This document shows positions 1-5,968 of a stretch of 6,067 nucleotides of DNA, in pieces. Numbering within the stretch: the stretch's first letter is position 1; each line of letters begins with the position of its first letter. Where the stretch lies: the NCBI GenBank assembly GCA_012515645.1, contig JAAYXY010000050.1, forward strand, positions 1 to 6,067. The letters are read 5' to 3'. A model generated the notes under the pieces. The model was not told where the DNA came from and did not search any database. It saw nothing but the letters and a program-made list of their open reading frames with translations. Made by a program: the position numbers and the translations under genes. The stretch is from Candidatus Peribacteria bacterium. GTDB taxonomy: Bacteria; Patescibacteriota; Gracilibacteria; Peribacterales; Peribacteraceae.

Positions 1-404
1 ACGATGATTACGCGCATCATCCCGTGGAAATCAGGGCAACGGTGCGCGCCGTGCGCGAGGCACATCCTGGTAAGCGCATTGTCGTTGTATTCCAGCCGCA
101 TACCCATGACAGGACGCTCAAGCTCTACGATGCGTTCATCCAGTCATTTGCGGATGCAGATGTTGTTGTTGTTTGCTCCGTGTACGACGCGCGCCACGAA
201 ATCGAGCGCGGCGAACTGGACAGGAGCGCTTTTGTGCGGGACATTGCGCAGGCGAGCGGTATCGAAGCGCATGACGGCGGTTCTCTTGCGGAAGCAGAAA
301 CACTGCTTACGGCATCGGTGCTTGTTCCGGGGGATATTTTGCTCGTCATGGGTGCGGGTGATAGCACGCAGCTGGCGCAGTGTCTGGTAGCACAGTATCC
401 GTGA
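1..404 (+). CDS. murC: UDP-N-acetylmuramate--L-alanine ligase, C-terminal part (5' end outside window)
   Basis: Only the last 133 or so codons are present; the reading frame is open from base 3 to a TGA at 402-404. MurC adds L-alanine to UDP-N-acetylmuramic acid in the cytoplasm, the first step of the peptide stem of peptidoglycan (family knowledge). Seen here: the fragment opens with DDYAHHPVEIRAT, matching the MurC hallmark DDYgHHPtEi at the start of the C-terminal Mur ligase domain. This is followed by VVVFQPHTHDRT (family usually FQPHRYTRT), a VYDARHE segment where the family has a y(S/P)AREx stretch, and a C-terminal LLVMGAGD strand matching the usual GAGDI/GAGN. The first Arg of the FQPHR motif is Thr here. 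The GTG at 24 is internal, not a start. It converges on the SLH gene with 9 bp between stops. Another Mur ligase (Mpl) is the main alternative, but HHP plus FQPH favours MurC. Confidence 0.85.
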   Translation, partial: DDYAHHPVEIRATVRAVREAHPGKRIVVVFQPHTHDRTLKLYDAFIQSFADADVVVVCSVYDARHEIERGELDRSAFVRDIAQASGIEAHDGGSLAEAETLLTASVLVPGDILLVMGAGDSTQLAQCLVAQYP

Positions 405-413
405 TGTCTCGTG

Positions 414-1682
414 TCAGTAGGATCCGCTCGTGAATGCCGGGGAATTCTCTTTGTAGATATCCATGGCTGTCTTGAGGATTTTCGCGAGCTCGGCGCGATT
501 GACGGATGCATTGGGGCGGAATTCCTGTCCGTCCGTGTTGATGATGCCGTCCCGTGCAGCCGTTTCGATGGAGGAGGCGAATGGTGTTGCTGGTTCAATA
601 TCCTGGAAGATATCACCTTTTGGCCAGAACCGCCGCACATCGAGAGCTTGCAGGATGGTGCCGATTACTTCTGCGCGTGTTGCCGGTCGCAGCAGGTCTG
701 TTCCGGTATCCCGAAACGCGACCCAGTACAGGTTCTCCGCTGAGCGGATATACGGTTCGAACCACGTTCCTGCTGCTTGCGCATTTTGCATGGTGTTCGT
801 TGCAGTCGTTTCGTCGATGCCGGCGATCTCGTGTGCGACTTTAGCCAGTTGCGCCAGTGATACGGCATCGGCAACGCCGAAGCGCCCGGCGGGATCCCCC
901 GCGCTGTCACGGTATCCGCTCATGATACCCGTCTTCACCACGGCGTGTACGTACGGTGCGTACCACTCGCCGGTCGGTACGTCTTCTAAGATGACATTTT
1001 TGCCATCTATGTGCACCGTGACGAACTGCAATTGCCGCTCATATTCCTCTTGTTGTATCGCCAGGAGCGATGGGCAGGTGAGTTCGATATGCAGGCTGAG
1101 CTTTCTGTCTTTTTGGAGTTGACCCGACTGTGGTTGCGGGTTCGCACAATCATCAGGTGTGATGTACTGCACCGAGTACAGGCCGGCAGGCACGTGCTCG
1201 TACGATCCGGGTGTGCTGTCTTCGTGCCGGATACCGTTGGGTCCCCGCAGCACGTACGGTACGCCGGCAGGTTCGCTGGTGACGCTGACTGTTCCTGTAC
1301 GTGTATAGATGTGTGTCGCTTCGATAATGATGGCATCTCCTTCTTCTATGACGAACGAGACTTGCGGCAGTTGATTATCCATGACTACTTCACCATTTTT
1401 GGTCATGACGATGTTCACGTTGGCACTTTCCTGGAGCGTAAAGTACAGCGTATACCTGCCGAGCAGCATGTTTGTAGATTCGTATTTCTCTTTGCTCACA
1501 TGTACCTGTACGCGATCTGGCCGTATGAGTGTCCAGCTGCCCATGGCATCCGGTGTTTCCCCCGTTTGCAGAATGGTGAGCGTTCCTGTCGGTTCTTCTG
1601 CGTTTGCAGAGGACAGCGTTCCTGGCAGGGAGAGCAGGATGCACGGTAACAGGAGCAAGAGAGCGAAGGAGCGTGTGCGCAT
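414..1682 (-). CDS. secreted S-layer homology (SLH) domain protein with PEGA-like region
   Basis: This 422-residue protein opens with a clear signal peptide: MRTR, a hydrophobic run to about residue 20, and a likely cleavage after ANA-28. Residues 35-125 are a beta-rich region I do not recognise. Residues 129-200 (TGTVSVTSEPAGVPYVL...VPAGLYSVQYI) look like a PEGA/carboxypeptidase-like beta domain. Three SLH-like repeats follow. Repeat 1 spans about 232-288 (WYAPYVHAVVKTGIMSGYRD), repeat 2 about 306-347 and is degenerate (WFEPYIRSAENLYW...RPATRAEVI), and repeat 3 about 357-409 (IFQDIEPATPFASSIETAARDGIIN...FRPNASVNRAELAKIL). Triple SLH repeats usually bind secondary cell-wall polymers, so surface anchoring is expected; function beyond that is unknown. 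C14 sits in LLPC, which is not a good lipobox. The ATG follows purL by 48 bp on the same strand with no hairpin between, so read-through from purL is plausible. No Shine-Dalgarno is visible; the upstream bases are CCCCTCCACTC. Confidence 0.85.
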   Translation of the reverse strand: MRTRSFALLLLLPCILLSLPGTLSSANAEEPTGTLTILQTGETPDAMGSWTLIRPDRVQVHVSKEKYESTNMLLGRYTLYFTLQESANVNIVMTKNGEVVMDNQLPQVSFVIEEGDAIIIEATHIYTRTGTVSVTSEPAGVPYVLRGPNGIRHEDSTPGSYEHVPAGLYSVQYITPDDCANPQPQSGQLQKDRKLSLHIELTCPSLLAIQQEEYERQLQFVTVHIDGKNVILEDVPTGEWYAPYVHAVVKTGIMSGYRDSAGDPAGRFGVADAVSLAQLAKVAHEIAGIDETTATNTMQNAQAAGTWFEPYIRSAENLYWVAFRDTGTDLLRPATRAEVIGTILQALDVRRFWPKGDIFQDIEPATPFASSIETAARDGIINTDGQEFRPNASVNRAELAKILKTAMDIYKENSPAFTSGSY

Positions 1683-1730
1683 GAGTGGAGGGGAATATGG
1701 TTGGAGTGTTCTGCGGGAAGTGTAGCGTGC

Positions 1731-4205
1731 TTATCCCAGGTGCTGAGAGAGCGCGCCTTGCCATAGACGCACCATGTTTGCCAATGGTTCTTTGAGGAGC
1801 ACGGTGCCGTTATGGCTCAGGTGCAGGAGTGCCTCGTTGGTTGTGGTGCCGATCTTTCGTATGGTGCATTCCTGTTTGACGGCACATTCCTGCAGTGCCG
1901 CTTCCTGTTCCGGTGGCACTTCCAACAGGTATCCTCCTGTTTCGGAAAAGAGAAGCTGGTCCGGGCGTATCGTGCTCTGCAACAGGGCAATATCCACTAT
2001 GGCTCCCACGGTTCCGCCGCGCTTGCGCTGTGGCAGTAGCATTTCGAAGAGCGCCATCAGAAGGCCGCCTTCGCTGATGTCGTGGCAGGCAGTTGCCATG
2101 CCATCGCGCACAGCGGTGCTGACGAGCGCGGCATTACATCGTTCTTCCTTCCATACGGGTTGCGGTACCTGCGTGCCCAGCAGCGTATTGCGCGGGCATG
2201 CGCAGAGCTGTTCCAGCACATCGTAGTAGAGGGAACCGCCGCATTCGTCGCGGCGTTCGCCGACCATGTAGAGCGCACTATTCGCGGTGCGCACCTGCAT
2301 GCCGATTGCTTTCCGCGCATCAGGCAGTACGCCCGCGCATGCCACGATCGCCGTCGGATCAATGGCGCTACCATCCGGTTTGCTGTTATACAGGCTCACG
2401 TTCCCGGAAATAACCGGAACAGATTCCTTCGTTCCCATGCCTTTTGCAGCGTCGATGATGCCACGTACGCCTTCTTCCAGCTGCCACAATTGTTCGGGCA
2501 CTTCCGGATTGCCGTAGTTTAAGCAGTCGGTGAGTGCACGCGGTTCAGCGCCAACCGCTATAGCATTGCGCATTGCCTCCGTTGCGGCGTTCACGCCTTG
2601 CCAGTACGGAGAAATGCGACCGTAGCGCCCGGTGCCACCTGCTGCCAGGGCAACGCCTGCCCACTTGTGTTCTTCGGGCAGGTCTTCCCATCCCGGATGC
2701 ACGCCTTCGTGCACGTAGCTCTGCAGGTCCTGTAGCGGTGCGATGACGGTGGCATCGGCTTCGCCCGGTTCCAGTACTGTGTTGCCAATCACGTTCTTAT
2801 CGAAGTGCACGAATGCCGGTTGCCGGCTGCAGCCGTTGCGGTGTGTGATCATCGCCTCCCATACATCCTTTATGGACCATTCGTGCGTTTTACCATCTAC
2901 AGTTACGCGGATTTCCCCTTTTCCACATTGCAGATCCGGTTCTGTTCCGCTGTACGTGTACGCTTTGGTCGGTCGTTCGTACTGTAGTCCACAGGTTATT
3001 GCTCTGGCATCGGCTTCGCACACTGTTACATTGTTGTGCGTTGCTCGAAATATCGGTTCCTCCGTTACATGTCCGATTACGCTTGCCCTCGCGTTTTCTG
3101 CTACGCTGGGCAGGTCCCAGATGTCGTTGTAGTGCTGGAGGATGTGTTGCGTGAGGGATGGATGGCATATCCAGCAGAGGCGTTCCTGCGTTTCTGCGCA
3201 GGCGATGACTTCTGCCGGCAGGTCGGGGATCGCCGTGTGCACAGCGCCGAGGTCGATCTGTGCGCCCAGTCCGCAGTCCGCCACCTGTTCCACGGAGGCA
3301 CATACCACGCCCCCCGCGCCCAGGTCTTTGCAGCTCACCTGTGCCAGTTTGCCTTCCGCCACTAGCCAATCGAAGAGTGCATACGTGGAAGCGAGCAGGT
3401 GGCGTTCCAGGAACGGGTTGGGTTCCTGCACCGCTCCGCTGTTCTGCTCGCGCTTCTCTTCTTCCATAGAGGCGCTGGCGAAGGCGGCTCCGCCGAAACC
3501 GCTGCGGTCAGTGGGCTTGCCCACGATGATGATCTCGTAGCCTTCGCGCCCCGCTTCCTGCGGCACCATGCTGTGGATGATTTCGTCTTCGCGCACGATG
3601 CCCACGGCCACGGCGTTCACCAGACAATTGCTGTTATACGCAGCGTCAAACGCCGTATCGCCCCCCAGGTTGGGCACGCCGAGCGGGTTGCCGTAGCCGC
3701 CGATGCCTCGGATGACTTCTTTGGCGATGGTGCGCGATTCCGCTGTCTGCAGGTCGCCCAATCGCAGCATGTCCATGCAGCCGATGACGCGCGCGCCCAT
3801 GCATACGATGTCCCGCACCACACCACCAATGCCGGTGGCTGCTCCTTCGAAGGGCACGATCTGCGATGGGTGGTTATGCGATTCGTGGCTGATTGCCAGT
3901 CCCCATCGTTTTCCCTCCGGTTCATCCGTGATGGCAACGATGCCGCTGTCTTCCACCGGTCCCAATATGACGTGCTTGCCGCTCGTTGCAAATCGACGCA
4001 GGAACCGGCGTGATGATTTGTAGCTGCAGTGCTCGCTGCCCTGTATTCCCCAAATTACTGCTTCCACGATGGTAGGATCGCGCCCCAGCAGTTCTGTGAT
4101 CTTTCTGGCTTCCTGTACTGTCAAACCGATCTGGTATGTGTTCAGGAGCTCGCGGATTTCCGCATCATCGGCGGTGGAGAAGGGGAGATGTGTTCCGGCA
4201 GTCAT
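1731..4205 (-). CDS. purL: phosphoribosylformylglycinamidine synthase subunit PurL (small-type, enlarged)
   Basis: PurL is the ATP-dependent synthetase of the FGAM synthase complex, converting FGAR to FGAM in de novo purine synthesis using ammonia from PurQ and the PurS bridge (family knowledge). Seen here: GSEHCSYKSSRRFLRRF carries the family His (H59) and ATP-contacting Tyr (Y62). HESHNHPS gives Mg ligand E108 and catalytic H110. GAATGIGGVVRD (121-132), KDLGAGG (293-299), AETQER (337-342), GNTVLEPGEADA (474-485), NYGNPE (563-568), VISGNVSLYN (598-607), HDISEGGL (708-715) and LLFSETGG (751-758) follow in family order. At 824 residues it is about 80 longer than small bacterial PurL (about 740). 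Extra material lies near 418-465, 493-516 and 660-685. It has 23 cysteines, which is unusually many. The start is fixed by an in-frame TAA 12 nt upstream of the ATG, and there is no Shine-Dalgarno. Neither purQ nor purS is in the window. Confidence 0.96.
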   Translation of the reverse strand: MTAGTHLPFSTADDAEIRELLNTYQIGLTVQEARKITELLGRDPTIVEAVIWGIQGSEHCSYKSSRRFLRRFATSGKHVILGPVEDSGIVAITDEPEGKRWGLAISHESHNHPSQIVPFEGAATGIGGVVRDIVCMGARVIGCMDMLRLGDLQTAESRTIAKEVIRGIGGYGNPLGVPNLGGDTAFDAAYNSNCLVNAVAVGIVREDEIIHSMVPQEAGREGYEIIIVGKPTDRSGFGGAAFASASMEEEKREQNSGAVQEPNPFLERHLLASTYALFDWLVAEGKLAQVSCKDLGAGGVVCASVEQVADCGLGAQIDLGAVHTAIPDLPAEVIACAETQERLCWICHPSLTQHILQHYNDIWDLPSVAENARASVIGHVTEEPIFRATHNNVTVCEADARAITCGLQYERPTKAYTYSGTEPDLQCGKGEIRVTVDGKTHEWSIKDVWEAMITHRNGCSRQPAFVHFDKNVIGNTVLEPGEADATVIAPLQDLQSYVHEGVHPGWEDLPEEHKWAGVALAAGGTGRYGRISPYWQGVNAATEAMRNAIAVGAEPRALTDCLNYGNPEVPEQLWQLEEGVRGIIDAAKGMGTKESVPVISGNVSLYNSKPDGSAIDPTAIVACAGVLPDARKAIGMQVRTANSALYMVGERRDECGGSLYYDVLEQLCACPRNTLLGTQVPQPVWKEERCNAALVSTAVRDGMATACHDISEGGLLMALFEMLLPQRKRGGTVGAIVDIALLQSTIRPDQLLFSETGGYLLEVPPEQEAALQECAVKQECTIRKIGTTTNEALLHLSHNGTVLLKEPLANMVRLWQGALSQHLG

Positions 4206-4243
4206 GTGCTTTGATTATGCAACAGTCCTGCTGCATTTGAAAA
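4206..4243 (-). promoter_or_regulatory. candidate purL promoter giving a near-leaderless mRNA
   Basis: On the minus strand, TTTTCA (4243-4238) and CATAAT (4219-4214) are spaced by 18 bp and match the sigma70 -35 and -10 consensus at 4/6 and 5/6. Only 8 nt separate CATAAT from the purL ATG, so transcription would begin at or within a couple of bases of the start codon. That fits the absence of a ribosome binding site. The element lies downstream of the terminator at 4259-4295, so it would uncouple purL from the structured RNA. This is a pattern match only. Confidence 0.4.
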
Positions 4244-4258
4244 TGGAACTGCGCTGCG

Positions 4259-4295
4259 AAAAACCAGGGAAGTCGGATGAGACCGACTTCCCTGG
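4259..4295 (-). terminator. intrinsic (Rho-independent) terminator of the minus-strand RNA
   Basis: The bases 4264-4276 and 4283-4295 form a perfect 13-bp inverted repeat (CCAGGGAAGTCGG against its complement) with a 6-nt loop. Read on the minus strand, it is followed directly by TTTTT (4263-4259). The plus strand has no T-run after the hairpin, so the orientation is clear. It ends a minus-strand transcript that begins upstream, between 4300 and about 4500, where no recognisable protein is encoded. It lies 54 nt before the purL start. Confidence 0.9.
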
Positions 4296-4463
4296 CTTGA
4301 CCGGGAGGAATGGAGATACGGCAATCGGCGGAGAGCCAATCACATTTCCCTGTACAGGGGAATGCACCCGATGGGATGGATGAGCCGCATAGCTCAGTGT
4401 CTTTGCCTTGTTCCCTATAGAAGATATTCGGGGAAAAGACGCCGACCATTCCTCCAACATTGT

Positions 4464-4483
4464 GGCAATCGCATGCGATTGCC
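4464..4483. repeat. perfect 20-bp palindrome
   Basis: GGCAATCGCATGCGATTGCC is fully self-complementary with no spacer. In minus-strand RNA it would be an 8-bp hairpin with a CAUG loop, sitting between the outermost pairing (4486-4490) and the main closing stem (4446-4455). As DNA it could equally be a dimeric regulator site between the divergent murJ and RNA promoters. It is followed by no T-run on either strand, so it is not a terminator. Confidence 0.75.
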
Positions 4484-4491
4484 TCCCGGTT

Positions 4492-4520
4492 ATTGCAACA
4501 TTTTTCTATGTTTGCCGCAA
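4492..4520 (-). promoter_or_regulatory. weak candidate promoter for the minus-strand structured RNA
   Basis: TTGCGG (4520-4515) and TGCAAT (4497-4492) on the minus strand are 17 bp apart, with poor -35 and -10 matches (3/6 and 4/6). Initiation would fall near 4485, just at the outer helix of the RNA. A competing choice is an extended -10, TGC-CACAAT (4467-4459), which would start the RNA near 4452, at the main closing stem. The TTGCGG overlaps the -35 of the murJ promoter on the other strand. Confidence 0.3.
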
Positions 4521-4541
4521 CTATTTTCTTCTCTCTATATT
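4512..4541 (+). promoter_or_regulatory. candidate sigma70-type promoter of murJ
   Basis: TTGCCG (4512-4517) and TATATT (4536-4541) are separated by 18 bp and match the -35 and -10 consensus at 4/6 and 5/6. Initiation would fall near 4548, giving a leader of about 22 nt before the ATG at 4571. An imperfect inverted repeat (4495-4501 with 4508-4515) overlaps the -35. No Shine-Dalgarno is visible in the leader. This promoter position is one reason for rejecting the upstream ATG at 4460. Confidence 0.5.
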
Positions 4542-4570
4542 CTGTGCCGCAGCTGTGCTACGCTGGCGCC

Positions 4571-5938
4571 ATGCGTTTTCCCTTCCGCTTCGCGTTGTCG
4601 TTCCGGCAAGAACGCCTGGTTGCAGGTGCCGCGGTGCTTGCCGTGACTCAGCTGGGTGCTTCGCTCGCCGGTTTGGTGCGTGACCGTGTCCTGGCGGGCA
4701 CATTCCCCGGGTTGCGCGTGGTTGATGTGTATATAGCGGCTTTTCGTCCCAGCGACCTCCTCTTCCAGGTGACGATTATGGCGGGGTTTTCGGTCGCTCT
4801 GGTGCCGCTGCTCTCGCAGTATCACAGCCGCGGCGACCGTGCGGAAATGGGTCGCCTCCTCGGCGGCGCCGTGGGCATTGCGGCGGCGGTGTTCGGTGTG
4901 GTGGCTCTTGCTCTCTTCTTTGCGTTCCCCCAGCTGGCGTCGCTTTTTGTGCAGTTCGACGGCGAAACCATGGCGCTCTACATCACGTTTGGCAGGCTGG
5001 CTCTGCTCACCAATTTTCTCTTCATTTTCGGCAACGCATTCGGTCAGTATTTGATTACCATACAGCGCTACTGGGTGTACGGCATTACGCCCATCCTGTA
5101 CACGCTTGGGACGATCAGCGGCACATTGTTTCTCTCCGGCCCCGATGCCTTCGGCATTATGGGTCCCATGTACGGCACGCTCGGCGGAGCAGTGGTGTAC
5201 GTGCTCTTGCGGCTTGCCGGCGTCGTATTCTCCGGTTGCCGGTTTGGTGTACGCCTTTGGCATCCGGATCTGCCCGAGTGTTTCCGTCTCATGCTGCCGC
5301 GCATGCTGGCGCTAGGGGCGTTGCAGTTGCAGCTCCTCCTGTTTGACCGTATTGCTTCGGGTCTGCCTGCCGGGTCGGTGACCATCAATGCGTACGCGCG
5401 CAATTTTCAGGCTGTTGCGGTGGGCATTGTCGGCATCGCGCTGGCGCAGTCGGCGTTCCCGCTCTTAAGCCAGGCCATTGCCCGTCAGGAACCATGGCGT
5501 TTTTGGATGTATCTGCGCAAAGGCGTTGCTGTTCTCCTTCTCCTCACTCTTCCCGGTGCATTGATTCTGGGCATGCTTGCGCCCGTAGCCGCACGGTTGG
5601 TCAATATTCAGCATGTGCTGCCGGTGTTCCAGCTCTGTCTGATTCTGTATGCCATCAGTATTCCGTTCGAGAGTATCAACCATTTGCTGCTCCGTTCTTT
5701 TTATGCCCTCAAGCATACGGCGACACCCGCGGTGTTCAGCGTTCTGAATGGTGCCATTGCCATTGCACTCTCTTGGTATCTGGCGCCGCAGTTTGGTGTG
5801 TACGCGCTGGCACTGGGGTTTAGTGCGGGACAGGTGGTGGAACTCCTGGGTCTAGCCTCCATCCTTCCGCATCAAGTTCATGCAACGTTTGAGCGCACTA
5901 ATTGGCTGAAAAAACTGATCAACAGATTTGTTCATTAA
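4571..5938 (+). CDS. murJ: MurJ/MviN-family membrane protein (putative lipid II flippase, divergent)
   Basis: MurJ belongs to the MOP exporter superfamily and moves lipid II across the cytoplasmic membrane (family knowledge). The start at 4571 gives 455 residues beginning MRFPFRF. The N-terminal signature LAGLVRDRVLAGTFPG...VDVYIAAFRPSDLLF (33-65) and GFSVALVPLLSQY (72-84) match the first two helices of MurJ. YARNFQAVAVGIVGIALAQSAFPLLS (275-300) matches the family's YADRLMEFPxGVLGVALGTxLLPxLS region. About 12 hydrophobic segments are visible, against 14 in E. coli MurJ (511 residues), and the C-terminus stops where the last two would be. Aligned by eye to E. coli, R24 and D39 are kept (R37, D52), but R18, R52 and R270 are replaced by S31, F65 and N278. 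An ATG at 4460 would add 37 residues crossing the palindrome and promoter, and family alignment does not support it. Another MOP-family transporter is possible. Confidence 0.85.
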   Translation: MRFPFRFALSFRQERLVAGAAVLAVTQLGASLAGLVRDRVLAGTFPGLRVVDVYIAAFRPSDLLFQVTIMAGFSVALVPLLSQYHSRGDRAEMGRLLGGAVGIAAAVFGVVALALFFAFPQLASLFVQFDGETMALYITFGRLALLTNFLFIFGNAFGQYLITIQRYWVYGITPILYTLGTISGTLFLSGPDAFGIMGPMYGTLGGAVVYVLLRLAGVVFSGCRFGVRLWHPDLPECFRLMLPRMLALGALQLQLLLFDRIASGLPAGSVTINAYARNFQAVAVGIVGIALAQSAFPLLSQAIARQEPWRFWMYLRKGVAVLLLLTLPGALILGMLAPVAARLVNIQHVLPVFQLCLILYAISIPFESINHLLLRSFYALKHTATPAVFSVLNGAIAIALSWYLAPQFGVYALALGFSAGQVVELLGLASILPHQVHATFERTNWLKKLINRFVH

Positions 5939-5968
5939 TATGCGCGCTACCCGAAGACCATCAGAAAT

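Larger units (their letters stand above)
4259..4490 (-). ncRNA. structured non-coding RNA or purL leader, family not recognised
   Basis: The minus-strand sequence folds into a closed domain that ends in the terminator at 4259-4295. Pairings seen (plus coordinates): 4300-4304 with 4486-4490 (5 bp), 4304-4313 with 4446-4455 (10 perfect bp, sharing base 4304 with the first helix), and 4325-4330 with 4440-4445 (6 bp, continuing the helix across an 11-nt bulge). Inside are hairpins at 4343-4364, 4381-4396 (5 bp) and 4399-4440 (6 bp plus an inner 4 bp). The 20-bp palindrome 4464-4483 would be a side hairpin. In an alternative rod-like fold, 4353-4362 pairs with 4411-4419 and 4345-4350 pairs with 4431-4436; this resembles 6S RNA, with closing stem, bubble and apical arm. 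The 5' end is uncertain, at about 4485-4490 or about 4452. It could be a stand-alone RNA or an attenuator upstream of purL. I found no consensus of known purine, PRPP, ZTP or cobalamin riboswitches. Confidence 0.6.

Noticed and set aside
1641..1682. SLH protein as a lipoprotein through C14 in LLPC.
   Set aside because: Position -1 is Pro rather than Gly/Ala/Ser, and a better signal peptidase I site (ANA-28) follows.
3399..4013. A 204-codon plus-strand frame opposite purL (and similar ones at 463-1122 and 1011-1649 opposite the SLH gene).
   Set aside because: They lie wholly antisense to well-supported genes, have low-complexity composition and resemble no family; they are by-products of GC-rich codon use.
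4385..4410. Plus-strand stretch GCCGCATAGCTCAGTG resembles the 5' acceptor and D-arm of a tRNA.
   Set aside because: No anticodon arm, no GGTTCGAATCC-type T-arm and no matching 3' acceptor follow within tRNA length. The same bases form a hairpin in the minus-strand RNA.
4264..4440. Fragments like the cobalamin riboswitch (ATAGGGAA, GACACTG, and AAGCCAGG near the terminator).
   Set aside because: The conserved core between them (GGTGaAAaTCC and CCCGCaACTG) is missing, and the B12-box-like piece is one arm of the terminator.
4165..4460. Two minus-strand reading frames (94 and 81 codons) across the structured RNA.
   Set aside because: They run through the terminator, overlap the purL start or its promoter, match no family I know, and the helices explain the sequence better. 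The 94-codon frame is cysteine-containing and deserves a check only if ribosome profiling shows translation.
4440..4500. ACCGGGAGGC on the minus strand recalls the ZTP (pfl) riboswitch, tempting upstream of a purine gene.
   Set aside because: The required CCGCCTGGGC 3' element and the upstream TCGTGACTGGCG-like element are absent.
4460..4570. Upstream start of murJ at 4460 (37 extra residues, partly signal-peptide-like) or at 4508.
   Set aside because: The extension crosses the palindrome and the candidate promoter, and MurJ proteins begin close to the conserved LAGLVRD segment. The start at 4571 fits the family.
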